Source: Candidatus Latescibacterota bacterium (GTDB lineage: Bacteria > Latescibacterota > UBA2968 > UBA8231). From it: 64,000 bases of DNA. This document shows positions 41,556-50,600 of the stretch, one piece after another. The notes beneath the pieces were generated by a model. That model saw only the letters and a program-made list of their open reading frames with translations. It was not told the origin of the DNA and ran no database searches. The DNA lies in assembly GCA_022825185.1 (NCBI GenBank), contig JAJDYK010000164.1, positions 12,125 to 76,124 of the forward strand, in the 5' to 3' direction. Each line of letters starts with the position of its first letter. Positions within the stretch are counted from its first letter, which is position 1. Both the position numbers and the translations under genes were made by a program.

Positions 41556-42219
41556 TTGGGATCGCGTTCTGTCGTCGGCGTGCCGCCTCCAGCAGCTCCT
41601 GCCCGAGGCTGTGCTGGTAGGCGGAACCGCAGCGGCCATCCATGCCGAGCATCGCCTTTCCCAAGACGCGGACCACGTGGTACCCGACCTGCGCCGTCGG
41701 TTCGACGAGATTCTAGCCCAATTAGAATCAGCGGCTGGATGGCAGACGGCCCGCGTGACGCGCCCGGTGCAAATCCTCGGGAGCCTCGACGGAATCGAAA
41801 CCGGGGTGCGTCAACTGATCCGCAGCGAGCCGTTGGAAACGACGACAATCCAACATCAGGACGCGGCGTTGACCATTCCAACCCCAGCAGAAATCCTCCG
41901 CATCAAAGGGGTGCTGATTCTCAAACGCAACGCAACGCGCGACTATATCGACTTCGCGGCGCTCGCCCATCGCATGGGAGACCAAGCCACAGCAGAAGCC
42001 CTGCGACCTTTCGACAGGTTGTATCGCCAAGACAATGGGGAGTCCGCACTGCAACAATTACAGGCGCAACTTGCTAGTCCCTTGCCCTACGACTTAGAAG
42101 GCACCGAACTTTCTGAATACAAAAACCTCGCCGCACAGTGGCACGACTGGAACGCGGTAACGGCCGCTTGCGTTCATGTAGCGGTCGTCGTCTTCGATTA
42201 CGTCTGCGAACAAAAGTGA
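41527..42219 (+). CDS. AbiEii-like nucleotidyltransferase
   Basis: The ATG at 41527 gives 230 residues. The nucleotidyltransferase signature is visible: the GG segment VLVGGTAAAIHAEHRLSQD, with Asp residues of DADHVVPD taking the place of the DxD metal site, followed by TPAEILRIKGVLILKRNATR. That last lysine-rich stretch is a hallmark of the AbiEii/AbiGii family. AbiEii-type enzymes add nucleotides to RNA and act as toxins in phage defence. The small gene just upstream may be its antitoxin. Confidence 0.78.
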   Translation: MSENTAALPDWDRVLSSACRLQQLLPEAVLVGGTAAAIHAEHRLSQDADHVVPDLRRRFDEILAQLESAAGWQTARVTRPVQILGSLDGIETGVRQLIRSEPLETTTIQHQDAALTIPTPAEILRIKGVLILKRNATRDYIDFAALAHRMGDQATAEALRPFDRLYRQDNGESALQQLQAQLASPLPYDLEGTELSEYKNLAAQWHDWNAVTAACVHVAVVVFDYVCEQK

Positions 42220-42250
42220 AGGAGCTTTCCATGCTGCTCTGGCGACGGCT

Positions 42251-43066
42251 CTAAAAAAACAACCGCATAGCCGTCGCCCCTAACACCTGCTCCTGCTCTG
42301 CCGCACTCAGCCCCAATTCCTCGGTAAACACCGCCAAGTGCTGGGCATAGGTCGTGTTTTCCAACCAGTGCTCGCACGGGAAATCCGACCCCCAGACACA
42401 GCGCTCGGGGCCAAAGGCGGCGAGCAAATGGCGCAGTTGCGGATGCGTATCAGTGAAGGGATACTCCTGATCCGAACTGGTCACCGCAAAGGTGAGTTTG
42501 GCGTGAAGTTGGTCAAAGCGCGCCAACTCCGCCGCTTGGCGCACCGCCGCGTCCTCGATCCCATTAGCCCCCACTGGATAGGCGCAGTGGTCCAGCACTA
42601 CTGGGACGTGGGGAAATCGCGCTAGCAAAGCGGCCAACTCGCCGAGTTGTTCCCGGCGCAAATGGGCGCAGATTACCGCGCCGACTTCGCCGGCCCGACG
42701 CCAGAGCCGCTCCGCTCCAGGCTGGTCGTACCCCGTAGGTGCGGCTTCGAGGCGAAGCCCCTTGACGTTGTATCCGGTCACCAGCCGCTCCAGCTCGTCA
42801 GGGCTATCGTCCCCAGCCGGGTCCAACGTGCAAACCCCAACCGTCCAGTCGGCATTGGCCCGGGCCGTATCGGCCAACAACCGATTGTCCCAGCGATAGG
42901 CCGACCCAGTCTGGATCAACACCACGCGCCCGACGCCGTTGGCCTGGGCCTCGCGCCGCAAGTGTTCGATAGTCCCCACGCCCGGCTGTGGGCGGAAAGG
43001 ATCTCCTATCATGGGGTATCGCGTCTCATCTCCGTGGTAAATATGCGCGTGTGTATCGACGATCAT
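42251..43066 (-). CDS. Amidohydrolase family protein (amidohydrolase_2 type)
   Basis: The ATG at 43066 follows AAAGGAG; the longer open frame to 43144 adds no conserved sequence. The 271-residue TIM-barrel hydrolase shows the metal-binding VDTHAHIY, a LRLEAAP strand, the histidine of VICAHLRRE, and the C-terminal WGSDFPCEHW that carries the catalytic Asp. Proteins of this branch act on lactones or dicarboxylates, for example 2-pyrone-4,6-dicarboxylate hydrolase or L-fuconolactonase. The substrate is not known. It stands alone. Confidence 0.87.
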   Translation of the reverse strand: MIVDTHAHIYHGDETRYPMIGDPFRPQPGVGTIEHLRREAQANGVGRVVLIQTGSAYRWDNRLLADTARANADWTVGVCTLDPAGDDSPDELERLVTGYNVKGLRLEAAPTGYDQPGAERLWRRAGEVGAVICAHLRREQLGELAALLARFPHVPVVLDHCAYPVGANGIEDAAVRQAAELARFDQLHAKLTFAVTSSDQEYPFTDTHPQLRHLLAAFGPERCVWGSDFPCEHWLENTTYAQHLAVFTEELGLSAAEQEQVLGATAMRLFF

Positions 43067-43195
43067 CGCCGACTCCTTTCCATTGTCTATGTAACGGTGG
43101 AACTTAAAGAACAACTGAACAGTCCAAAACTTGCCCGAATCCATCCGTTAGGTATCTTCTTGTGCAACTTTCCCGATAGAACTCCTGCATAATCC

Positions 43196-44107
43196 ATGCG
43201 TCTATTCCTCAAGCGGGCCTTGCTCGCCTTGCTGCTTTTGGCCCTAGTGTTGTACGGTGCCTTCGCCCTGACATCGCACCCCGTAGAGCCGCATCCCTAC
43301 TTTACATCGGGGGACGTTCTCGTCATTGCCCACCGAGGCGGCAAAGGACTAGCACCGGAAAACACCCTGACGGCCTTCACCCACTCAGCCGCGTTGGGAG
43401 TCGATGTGTTAGAAATGGACTTGCGCCAAAGCAGCGACGGCGCGCTCGTCATCCTGCACGACCGGCGCGTTGACCGCACGACCAACGGCCAAGGCGCAGC
43501 CGATAGCCTGAGTCTTGCTCAATTAAAGCAACTAGACGCCGGCTACCACTTCAGCCTAGACGGCCAAACCTTTCCCTATCGCGGCCAAGGAGTCGCAATC
43601 CCCACCCTAGACGAGGTATTTACAGCCTTTCCCAACATGCGCTTTCTCATCGAAATCAAAAACGATTCCGCTGCGCTAGCACGCGATTTCTGCCGCACAA
43701 TCCAGCGCTTTCAACTAAGCGACCGCGTCATCGCCGCCTCGTTCCACAACCGCCCCTTAGAGACCTTGCGCCAGATTTGCCCCGAAGTGGCAACTTCAGC
43801 TTCTTCATCAGCGGGAATGTCCTTTGTCTTTCTCCACTGGCTGCGACTCGACGCGGCTTACCACCCCGTCAGCCAAGCCTTTCAGTTCCCGGCCCGCTTG
43901 GGCAAAATTGACCTGATAGACCAGCGCTTCATCGCCCGCGCCCATGCCCACAACATCCAAGTCCACGCCTGGACCATCAACGATCCCGATGCCATGCAGC
44001 ACTTCCTAGACCTAGGCGTCGATGGCCTAATCACCGACTATCCCGACCGCCTACTACGCATCCTGAACCGCCAGCCCGCAGAGGAGACATCATGGGCGAC
44101 ACAGTAG
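43196..44107 (+). CDS. Membrane-anchored glycerophosphodiester phosphodiesterase
   Basis: The first 28 residues form a membrane helix or uncleaved signal (FLKRALLALLLLALVLYGAF). The catalytic GDPD fold follows with AHRGGKGLAPENTLTAFTH, EMDLRQSSDGALVILHDRR and VHAWTINDPD. It should act on glycerophosphodiesters outside the cytoplasm. The protein has 303 residues. Its end overlaps the ybbA-like gene by 16 bases, and the two are probably one transcript. The cytoplasmic paralogue is at 24185. Confidence 0.9.
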   Translation: MRLFLKRALLALLLLALVLYGAFALTSHPVEPHPYFTSGDVLVIAHRGGKGLAPENTLTAFTHSAALGVDVLEMDLRQSSDGALVILHDRRVDRTTNGQGAADSLSLAQLKQLDAGYHFSLDGQTFPYRGQGVAIPTLDEVFTAFPNMRFLIEIKNDSAALARDFCRTIQRFQLSDRVIAASFHNRPLETLRQICPEVATSASSSAGMSFVFLHWLRLDAAYHPVSQAFQFPARLGKIDLIDQRFIARAHAHNIQVHAWTINDPDAMQHFLDLGVDGLITDYPDRLLRILNRQPAEETSWATQ

Positions 44108-44781
44108 CCCTGAACGTACAACACCTGACCAAAACTTACGGCACGGGACCAAATGCCCTGACCGTCCTCGACGATGTGAGTTTCTCCCTCGCGACCGGAG
44201 CTACCTGCGCGGTCGTCGGCCCCTCGGGCAGCGGCAAAACCACGCTGTTAGGATTGTGCGCTGGGCTGGATCGCGCCAGCTCGGGCTCGGTCGCGCTCGA
44301 CGGCGTGGATTTAAACGGTCTCGACGAAGACCAGCGCGCTCATCTCCGCAGCGAAAAGGTCGGCTTCGTCTTCCAAACCTTCCAACTCATCCCCACCCTC
44401 AGCGCCCTCGAAAACGCCATGGTGCCGCTCGAATTGCGCCGCGAGCCAAACGTCCGCGAGCGCGCCGTTGACCTCCTCGACCGAGTCGGATTGGGCGACC
44501 GGCTGCATCACTACCCAGCGCAGCTTTCAGGAGGCGAGCAGCAGCGCGTGGCGCTCGCACGAGCCTTTATCAACCGCCCCGCGCTCCTCTTTGCCGACGA
44601 GCCTACCGGCAACCTCGACGACGGCACCAGCGGCAAAGTGCGAGACCTGCTCTTCAGCCTCAACGAAGAATCCGGTGCCACCCTAATTCTGGTCACCCAC
44701 GATCTGACGCTGGCTCGCCTCACCCAGCGAATCATTCGCCTCCAAGGCGGCCGGGTCGCCGACGATCAGTTAGTCCCATGA
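44092..44781 (+). CDS. ybbA: ABC transporter ATP-binding protein of the YbbA/LolD type
   Basis: This 229-residue ATPase has Walker A (GPSGSGKTTLLG), the Q-loop, the signature LSGGEQQRVALARAF and Walker B LLFADEPTGNLD; the TGNLD ending is diagnostic for the LolD/MacB/YbbA group. It works with the FtsX-type permease encoded by the next gene, which overlaps by four bases. In E. coli ybbA-ybbP lie beside tesA; the same three genes are neighbours here. A lipoprotein or lysophospholipid/export role is inferred. Confidence 0.9.
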   Translation: MGDTVALNVQHLTKTYGTGPNALTVLDDVSFSLATGATCAVVGPSGSGKTTLLGLCAGLDRASSGSVALDGVDLNGLDEDQRAHLRSEKVGFVFQTFQLIPTLSALENAMVPLELRREPNVRERAVDLLDRVGLGDRLHHYPAQLSGGEQQRVALARAFINRPALLFADEPTGNLDDGTSGKVRDLLFSLNEESGATLILVTHDLTLARLTQRIIRLQGGRVADDQLVP

Positions 44782-47306
44782 TGGTTTGGCTCGGCAAAAT
44801 GGCCTGGCGCGACAGCCGCAGCCACCGCCGCAAATTGCTGCTTTTTACTTCTTCGATCTCCATCGGCATCGGTGCGCTCGTCGGCTTGAGCAGCCTCAGC
44901 TCCACCCTGCAAGAGGCCATGGACCAACAAGCCGCCGCGCTCTTAGGTGCCGACATGGCGCTGACGAGCCGCCAGCCCTTCACGCCCGCCACCGAGACAC
45001 TCATCGACTCGCTCGGCGGCGTTCAGGCGCGCCAAGTGGCCTTCAACTCCATGATTTACCTGCCCAAGAGCCAGAGCACCCGCCTCGCCCAGATCCGCGC
45101 CCTCACCGGCCCTTTCCCCTTTTACGGCGAACTAAAAACAGCACCGGCTGAGGCCGCGCAGAGCTTCCGCACCCAGCCTCATGCTCTCGTTGACGAGGCG
45201 CTCATGTTGCAGTTTGGCGCGGCGGTCGGCGACTCGATCAAAATCGGCGATACGGTCTTTTGCATCGGTGGGCGGCTCCTGCGCATTCCTGGCGAGAACG
45301 CCCTCTTCAGCGACATCCAGCCGCGCGTCTATATCCCGATGTCCTACCTCGACGATACTCACCTGATCCAACGGGGCAGCCGCGTCACCTACACCGCCTT
45401 CTTCCGCTTCGCCGAGCGGGATGTCCAAGCGATAGCCAAATCCATCCGCCCGCACACCCGAGGCGACCGCCTCCGGCTCGAAACCATCGAGAGGCGCAAA
45501 GCCCGTCTCGGCCGCACCCTCAACAACCTCTATCGCTTCTTAAACCTCGGCAGCTTTATCGCCCTGCTGCTCGGCGGCGTGGGCGTGGCCAGCGCCATCC
45601 ACACCTACACGCGGCAAAAATTATCCACGGTCGCCGTGCTGCGCAGTCTCGGTGCCACAGCCCGTCAGACCGTCTTGATCTATCTAATTCAAGCAGGGGG
45701 CATGGGCTTGATCGGCTCACTCATCGGTGCCCTACTCGGCGTCGGAGTCCTTTACTTGCTCCCTACCGTCCTCGCCGACGTGCTGCCCCTCCAAGTCGAG
45801 CCGAGCTTTGATTTCCTCGCCGTCTTGGAGGGTCTCGGCCTCGGCGTTGGCCTGTCGCTGCTGTTTGCCGCCCGGCCACTGATGGCCATTCGCAAGACCT
45901 CGCCGCTTTTGACTCTGCGCGCCTCGTTTGAAGACGACCAACCAGCCGACAGCGGTCTGCTGCGCTGGGCTTTGTACTTGGGGATCGTCCTGATAATCGC
46001 GCTATTCGCCTTCCGACTCACCGACCGCTGGCCGCTGGCCATTGGCTTTGTCGGCGGGGTTGGAGCCGCCTTTGCGCTTCTGACGCTTACAGCACGCGCA
46101 ATCATCTACGGCACTCGGCGGTTCTTCCCCGCCTCTTGGAGCTATATCTGGCGTCAGGGGCTGGCCAATCTCTACCGACCCAACAACCAGACCACGCTGC
46201 TGATGTTGGGCCTTGGGCTTGGGACTTTCCTGCTCAGCACCCTCTTCCTGACCCAGACCAACCTGCTGTCCCATATCAAAAGCGTCGGCTCCGACCAAAA
46301 CCCCAACGTCGTGCTCTTCGACATCCAAACCGATCAGCGCCAAGAGCTAAGCACCCTCGTCGCCGGGATGGATCTGCCACTCCTGCAACAAGTGCCCATC
46401 GTCACCATGCACGTCCACAGCGTCAAAGGCCAACCCGCCCGCGCCATACTCCGCGACACCACCGCTAACCGCCGCCGACGCGGCAATTGGGCCTTGCGGC
46501 ACGAGTACCGCGCGACCTACCGCGACTTCCTCACCGAGACCGAAGAGATCGTCGCCGGCACCTGGCGCAGCCAACCCGCAAGCGACACCCTCTACGTCTC
46601 CTTGGAAACAGGCGTCGCCTCCTCCTTGGGCGTTGGCGTTGGCGACTCGCTGACCTTTGATGTCCAAGGAGTCCCTATTGATGTGGTCGTCGGCAGTCTG
46701 CGCCAAGTCAATTGGCAGCGCATCATGCCCAACTTTTTGGCGGTCTTCCCGCCCGGTATCCTCGAAGCCGCACCGCAATCCCACGTCCTCGTCACCCGCG
46801 CCGCCACAACAGAGCAAATGGCCGCTCTGCAGCGGGCCACCGTACACCGATTCCCCAATGTCTCGGTCATTGATCTCGGCAGCATCCTCAGCACCGTCGA
46901 TACCATCCTCGACAAGGTTGCCCTAGTGGTGCGCTTTATGGCCTTTTTCAGCGTCTCCGTTGGTTTGATCGTACTCGTCGGCGTGATTGCCAGTAGCCGC
47001 TATCAACGCATTGAGGAAAGCGTCTTGCTCAAGACCTTGGGAGCCAGTCGCCGCCAAGTGGTAGCAATTATGGCGCTCGAGTATCTGTTTTTGGGAGCTT
47101 TTGCAGCAGCCACGGGCGTGATTCTGTCGCTGGGGGGCGTCTGGGCCTTGAACCGCTATCTCTTCGAGATCAGCTTCGCGCCCGACTATCTGCCGCTGAT
47201 CCTCGCCTTTGCCGCGGTCAGTCTGCTAACAGTCGCCGTCGGCATGATCTCCAGCCGCGGCGTCCACACCAGCCCGCCGCTCGAAGTCCTGCGCTCGCTC
47301 GGCTAG
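44778..47306 (+). CDS. ybbP: FtsX-type ABC permease of the YbbP family
   Basis: This 842-residue permease has the duplicated FtsX layout: an N-terminal helix with a large periplasmic domain, three helices near residues 255-370, a second set with another periplasmic domain, and three terminal helices (FFSVSVGLIVLVGVIASS, YLFLGAFAAATGVILSLGGV, YLPLILAFAAVSLLTVA). The cytoplasmic turns contain the coupling sequences TVAVLRSLGATARQ and LLKTLGASRRQVV. The N-terminal coupling helix starts WLGKMAWRDSRSHRRKL. It is the membrane partner of YbbA. The 3' end overlaps the convergent tesA gene by four bases. Confidence 0.9.
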   Translation: MMVWLGKMAWRDSRSHRRKLLLFTSSISIGIGALVGLSSLSSTLQEAMDQQAAALLGADMALTSRQPFTPATETLIDSLGGVQARQVAFNSMIYLPKSQSTRLAQIRALTGPFPFYGELKTAPAEAAQSFRTQPHALVDEALMLQFGAAVGDSIKIGDTVFCIGGRLLRIPGENALFSDIQPRVYIPMSYLDDTHLIQRGSRVTYTAFFRFAERDVQAIAKSIRPHTRGDRLRLETIERRKARLGRTLNNLYRFLNLGSFIALLLGGVGVASAIHTYTRQKLSTVAVLRSLGATARQTVLIYLIQAGGMGLIGSLIGALLGVGVLYLLPTVLADVLPLQVEPSFDFLAVLEGLGLGVGLSLLFAARPLMAIRKTSPLLTLRASFEDDQPADSGLLRWALYLGIVLIIALFAFRLTDRWPLAIGFVGGVGAAFALLTLTARAIIYGTRRFFPASWSYIWRQGLANLYRPNNQTTLLMLGLGLGTFLLSTLFLTQTNLLSHIKSVGSDQNPNVVLFDIQTDQRQELSTLVAGMDLPLLQQVPIVTMHVHSVKGQPARAILRDTTANRRRRGNWALRHEYRATYRDFLTETEEIVAGTWRSQPASDTLYVSLETGVASSLGVGVGDSLTFDVQGVPIDVVVGSLRQVNWQRIMPNFLAVFPPGILEAAPQSHVLVTRAATTEQMAALQRATVHRFPNVSVIDLGSILSTVDTILDKVALVVRFMAFFSVSVGLIVLVGVIASSRYQRIEESVLLKTLGASRRQVVAIMALEYLFLGAFAAATGVILSLGGVWALNRYLFEISFAPDYLPLILAFAAVSLLTVAVGMISSRGVHTSPPLEVLRSLG

Positions 47307-47968
47307 CGGCGCAACTCCTCCAGCACCGGCCCCAGCGTCGCCCACACGGTTTCCGCGACGATCTGATGGCCTTCAACGTTGGGATGATTGCCGTCGGGCA
47401 GGTTCAGCGCGGGTTGGTCGCCCACGCCTTCTAACAAAAAGGGGATCAAAGCCGCGTCGTTTTTCTCTGCCAACGCCGGGAAGATCGCGGCAAACGCCTC
47501 TGTGTATTCCGCGCCCATATTGGGCGGCATCTGCATCCCGGCGATGACCAAGGCTACTTTGGAGTTTTTCGCTTTTACCCGCTCGACGATTTGTTGCAGG
47601 TTGGCGTGGGTGTCTTTGGGGTCTATGCCGCGCAGGCCGTCGTTGGCTCCCAGTTCGAGGACGAAGACGTCGATGGGACGGCGCAAAAGCCAGTCAATGC
47701 GGCGCAATCCGCCGGCGGAGGTCTCGCCGCCAAGCCCGGCATTGAAGACCTCAAAGTTCCAGCCGAGCGAATCAATCCGCGCCTGCACCAAAGCCGGGAA
47801 AGCCTGTTCGCGGTCGAGTCCATAGCCAGCGGTCAGGCTATCGCCAAAAAAGAGAATGACGCGGCTGGAGACTTCGGCGAGCTCAGTCGAGTCGTCCGCT
47901 TCTTCGGCAGAGACGCTGCCGCCGAGTAGCGCTAAGGCCAATGCGATGTATTTCACTTTTCGTTTCAT
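47303..47968 (-). CDS. tesA: TesA-like SGNH arylesterase/lysophospholipase
   Basis: This periplasmic esterase/thioesterase has 221 residues. It has a signal peptide (VKYIALALALLGGSVSA), the SGNH block I FFGDSLTAGYG with Ser44, block III LGANDGLRG, and the catalytic DGNHPN block V. Such enzymes hydrolyse acyl-CoA thioesters and lysophospholipids. In proteobacteria tesA is divergent from ybbA-ybbP; here it is convergent and overlaps ybbP by four bases. The link in neighbourhood supports a joint lipid role. Confidence 0.88.
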   Translation of the reverse strand: MKRKVKYIALALALLGGSVSAEEADDSTELAEVSSRVILFFGDSLTAGYGLDREQAFPALVQARIDSLGWNFEVFNAGLGGETSAGGLRRIDWLLRRPIDVFVLELGANDGLRGIDPKDTHANLQQIVERVKAKNSKVALVIAGMQMPPNMGAEYTEAFAAIFPALAEKNDAALIPFLLEGVGDQPALNLPDGNHPNVEGHQIVAETVWATLGPVLEELRR

Positions 47969-48063
47969 AAAATCACGTCAATTCTACCAAAGACCCCGTC
48001 GTGGTCAAGGTCTGAGCCTGCTCCTATATTAACATCTTCTCTAAACTACACCTCGGAGCCTTC

Positions 48064-49017
48064 ATGCAAACTACCATCTTAGGTCGCACCAACTTAACTG
48101 TCTCGCGCATGGGCCTAGGCGCTGGCGGCCACAGCCGAATCGGGCGCAACGCCGGCCTAACCGACGCTCAATCCGCCGACCTCGTCCGCCATGCCTTAGA
48201 CCACGGCGTCAACTTCATCGACACGGCCGAAGGCTATGGCACTGAAGCCATCATCGGCCAAGCCCTACAGGGCCGCGACCGCTCCTCCGTCGTCCTCTCC
48301 ACCAAAAAATCCACCCGCCATGAGCAAGTTACCCCCAGCGCCTTGCAGACAAGCCTCGACGAGAGCCTAAAGCACTTACGCACCGATTACATCGACCTCT
48401 ACAATCTCCACGGCGTCGTACCCCAAGACTACGCCTATCTCGTCAACGACATCTATCCTGCACTGCAAAAGGCGCAACAGCAGGGCAAAATACGCTTTGT
48501 CGGCCTCAGCGAAATGTTCAACGAGGACTTCGAACACACCATGCTCCAGCAGGCCCTTGCCGACGACCTATGGGATGTCCTGATGGTCGGCTTCAATCTG
48601 CTCAACCAGACTGCCCGCGCTAACGTCTTCGCACAAGCCATCGCGCAAAACGTCGGCATCCAAATTATGTTCGCCGTCCGCAAGGCCCTTAGCAACCCCA
48701 ACAACCTGCGTACATTCACCGACGCCCTCGTCGAAAAGGGACAAATCGACCCCGCCGACCTTCGGCTGAGCTCAGGTCGAAGCCTCGACGCCTTCCCCGA
48801 CTTCCTGCTAGCAGAAGCCCCATCCCTACCCGACGCCGCCTATCGCTTCTGCCGCGACGAGCCTGGCGTCCACGTCGTCCTCTCCGGCACGGGTAACGCC
48901 GCCCACCTCGAAGCCAACCTCGCATCTTTCGCCCGCCCGCCGCTAACGCAAGAGACGCGCGACCGACTCATCCACATCTTCCGCCGCGTCAATTCTACTA
49001 CAGGGCAAGCGGTGTAG
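48064..49017 (+). CDS. Aldo/keto reductase
   Basis: This is a 317-residue NADPH-dependent oxidoreductase of the TIM-barrel AKR superfamily. The catalytic tetrad is visible: Asp and Tyr in FIDTAEGYGTEAIIG, Lys in LSTKKST and His in YNLHGVVPQ. The C-terminal NADPH-binding VVLSGTGNAAHLEANL is typical. A ribosome site CGGAG lies before the ATG. It stands alone; the substrate is unknown. Confidence 0.9.
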   Translation: MQTTILGRTNLTVSRMGLGAGGHSRIGRNAGLTDAQSADLVRHALDHGVNFIDTAEGYGTEAIIGQALQGRDRSSVVLSTKKSTRHEQVTPSALQTSLDESLKHLRTDYIDLYNLHGVVPQDYAYLVNDIYPALQKAQQQGKIRFVGLSEMFNEDFEHTMLQQALADDLWDVLMVGFNLLNQTARANVFAQAIAQNVGIQIMFAVRKALSNPNNLRTFTDALVEKGQIDPADLRLSSGRSLDAFPDFLLAEAPSLPDAAYRFCRDEPGVHVVLSGTGNAAHLEANLASFARPPLTQETRDRLIHIFRRVNSTTGQAV

Positions 49018-49051
49018 GGATTTCGGCGATAATAAGCTCTGACTGATGAGG

Positions 49052-49360
49052 TCAAGGGTTAGTTTCAGGACTAAAAGACGGACCAGCTAACTCGTCCAAC
49101 GCCACATTGAGCACGCCCGCGAGTCGGCGAAACAGGCCGAGAGTCCCGGGCTTCTGTCCGTTCTCAATCTGCGACAGATACCCTTTTGAGACACCTACTC
49201 GCTCGGCCAGCGAATCCAGCGTGAATTCGCGGTGCTTCCGCCACACGCGCAAGGGCGATTCGCCCGCGAGAATGGCCTTTACGACTTCGCCCGGAATCGT
49301 CTCGCCTGCTGCGTCCTCGGCCCATGCCCGTTCGACAATCTGCACATCCTGTTCGTTCAT
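49052..49360 (-). CDS. XRE-family transcriptional regulator
   Basis: This 102-residue DNA-binding protein has the helix-turn-helix FTLDSLAERVGVSKGYLSQI at residues 46-65, followed by ENGQKPGTLGLFRRLAGVLN. The 35 acidic residues in front (EDAAGETIPGEVVKAIL) are often seen in antitoxins of the HigA type. No toxin gene lies directly upstream; instead the end of an inserted cassette begins 16 bp before the ATG. Its native promoter has therefore probably been displaced. Confidence 0.82.
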   Translation of the reverse strand: MNEQDVQIVERAWAEDAAGETIPGEVVKAILAGESPLRVWRKHREFTLDSLAERVGVSKGYLSQIENGQKPGTLGLFRRLAGVLNVALDELAGPSFSPETNP

Positions 49361-49401
49361 CGGGGACTCTTCTTCGGTATTGGTCTATTTTGAAATTTGC
49401 T

Positions 49402-50042
49402 GGTAGTGTCTCAGTTTGAAATTTTCCGGAATATAACAGTGTCAATGAGTCTTTTCTCCCTTCTCGTAGGCTTTTTTGATGGCCTCCTCAAAGACATCCA
49501 AGACCGTAAGATAGATGTCATTGGCTTCCTCAAAGGCGTCGAGGGCTTTATTGGCTCTCGACATCATGGTTTCTGTTGCCGGACGGCCAACGCGATGGGA
49601 TTCATCAATGACACGATTGGCTTCATCTAAAGCACTCTTGGCTTCTGTTCGAGCAGTATCAGCTAGCCGGACTTCTTCAATCGTATGAAGGGCTTTATTG
49701 TAGCCGTAGGCGGTTGTCTGATAAATTGCATAGGCCCCTTTGACTTCTTTATTATTTTCTAAGACGGTCGCGGCTTTCTTGCGAGCTTCGTCATTGGCTC
49801 GGGAACTCGACCCTAAAGTATCCCAAGCCAGCCTAGTTTCCTCGTGGGCATAGATGGCTTCAAAATAGGCGTTTCGGGCTTTCTGGTAGGTTCGGTATGC
49901 TTCTACGGCTTTATCAAACGCAGTCGTCTCTTCGGCCAAGACCTCAACGCAAGATAAGAGGCCCAACAGGACGTAGTTGGCGATCTTCATTGTATTGCCT
50001 CCGGTTGTGAGATTTATGCAGATTTCAAACTGAGACACCACC
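49402..50042. mobile_element. Inner transposase-free insertion cassette with 8-bp target duplication
   Basis: The ends are 21-nt inverted repeats with a single mismatch (left 49402-49422 beginning GGTAGTGTCTCAG, right 50022-50042). The octamer AATTTGCT is duplicated exactly at 49394-49401 and 50043-50050. The 641-bp element holds one gene for an exported helical protein and no transposase. It inserted just inside the left end of the outer cassette; the ends of the two elements match at about 15 of 21 positions. An 8-bp duplication fits families such as IS1595 or IS256, but I cannot assign it. Confidence 0.85.
49442..49990 (-). CDS. Exported all-helical passenger protein of the inner cassette
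   Basis: The ATG at 49990 follows CCGGAGG; a longer open frame starts inside the terminal repeat and is not used. The 182-residue protein starts with a signal peptide (KIANYVLLGLLSCVEVLA). The rest is predicted helix rich in Ala, Glu, Lys and Tyr (AFDKAVEAYRTYQKARNAYF, EEANDIYLTVLDVFEEAIKK). No family is recognised. The design resembles helical periplasmic lipoproteins such as the one at 23228, without the lipobox. It is the only gene between the repeats. Confidence 0.7.
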   Translation of the reverse strand: MKIANYVLLGLLSCVEVLAEETTAFDKAVEAYRTYQKARNAYFEAIYAHEETRLAWDTLGSSSRANDEARKKAATVLENNKEVKGAYAIYQTTAYGYNKALHTIEEVRLADTARTEAKSALDEANRVIDESHRVGRPATETMMSRANKALDAFEEANDIYLTVLDVFEEAIKKAYEKGEKTH

Positions 50043-50075
50043 AATTTGCTTGCATGAGGCTGGAGATCCGCAAGC

Positions 50076-50600
50076 TCAATCGAATAGGCTGCGGCGATAT
50101 TTCTCCCTCCTGCACAGCTTTTCTAGAAAGTTTTGCGCTCTGGGGGAGAGTCCGTACCAACCCCCTTCGGAAATCTTTTCGATAATAGCGACAAGGTCCG
50201 CACCGTCCCCTATCTCCAGTTCCAGGTATTTTTCCTCGGACTTGACGGTATGATCATAACCACCCGTTTTCCACCGTACAGATATGCCCTCGTAGTGTCG
50301 TAGCTGTCCTTCAACTTCCTTGGCAACCTCGTAGCAACGCAATGCGTTATACGGGCCCGTCATCTTTTCTTTTTCGTCACGCCAAGCGTTTAGCACTTCA
50401 CGCCACTGGACCTGCGTTATTCTCTCGTCATCCTTGTATCCCCGATAGAACCTCATTATCTGCTTGAGAGAGCTGTCCGAGGTTTTGAGCTTCTCCTTAA
50501 GCCGGAGCTTAAGTTTCTCGTCCGACCAGTCCTCACGTTCAGCGGTTTCAAAAATGTCCGCCATGATCTGTTCGCGCGAAACGTAGCCTTCTGTCTCCAT
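50076..50600 (-). CDS. Hypothetical passenger protein of the outer cassette
   Basis: The ATG at 50600 follows CGGAAGG and gives 174 residues. No family is recognised. The protein is hydrophilic, with basic and acidic helices (DWSDEKLKLRLKEKLKTSDS, RFYRGYKDDERITQVQWREV) and an ending FLEKLCRREKYRRSLFD. It has no signal peptide. It is the one gene of the outer cassette. Base use is more AT-rich than its neighbours, consistent with recent arrival. Confidence 0.65.
   Translation of the reverse strand: METEGYVSREQIMADIFETAEREDWSDEKLKLRLKEKLKTSDSSLKQIMRFYRGYKDDERITQVQWREVLNAWRDEKEKMTGPYNALRCYEVAKEVEGQLRHYEGISVRWKTGGYDHTVKSEEKYLELEIGDGADLVAIIEKISEGGWYGLSPRAQNFLEKLCRREKYRRSLFD

Noticed and set aside
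49164..49445. 93-codon minus-strand frame covering the cassette end and the XRE gene
   Set aside because: It is out of frame with the XRE gene and begins inside mobile-element end sequence; it has no features.
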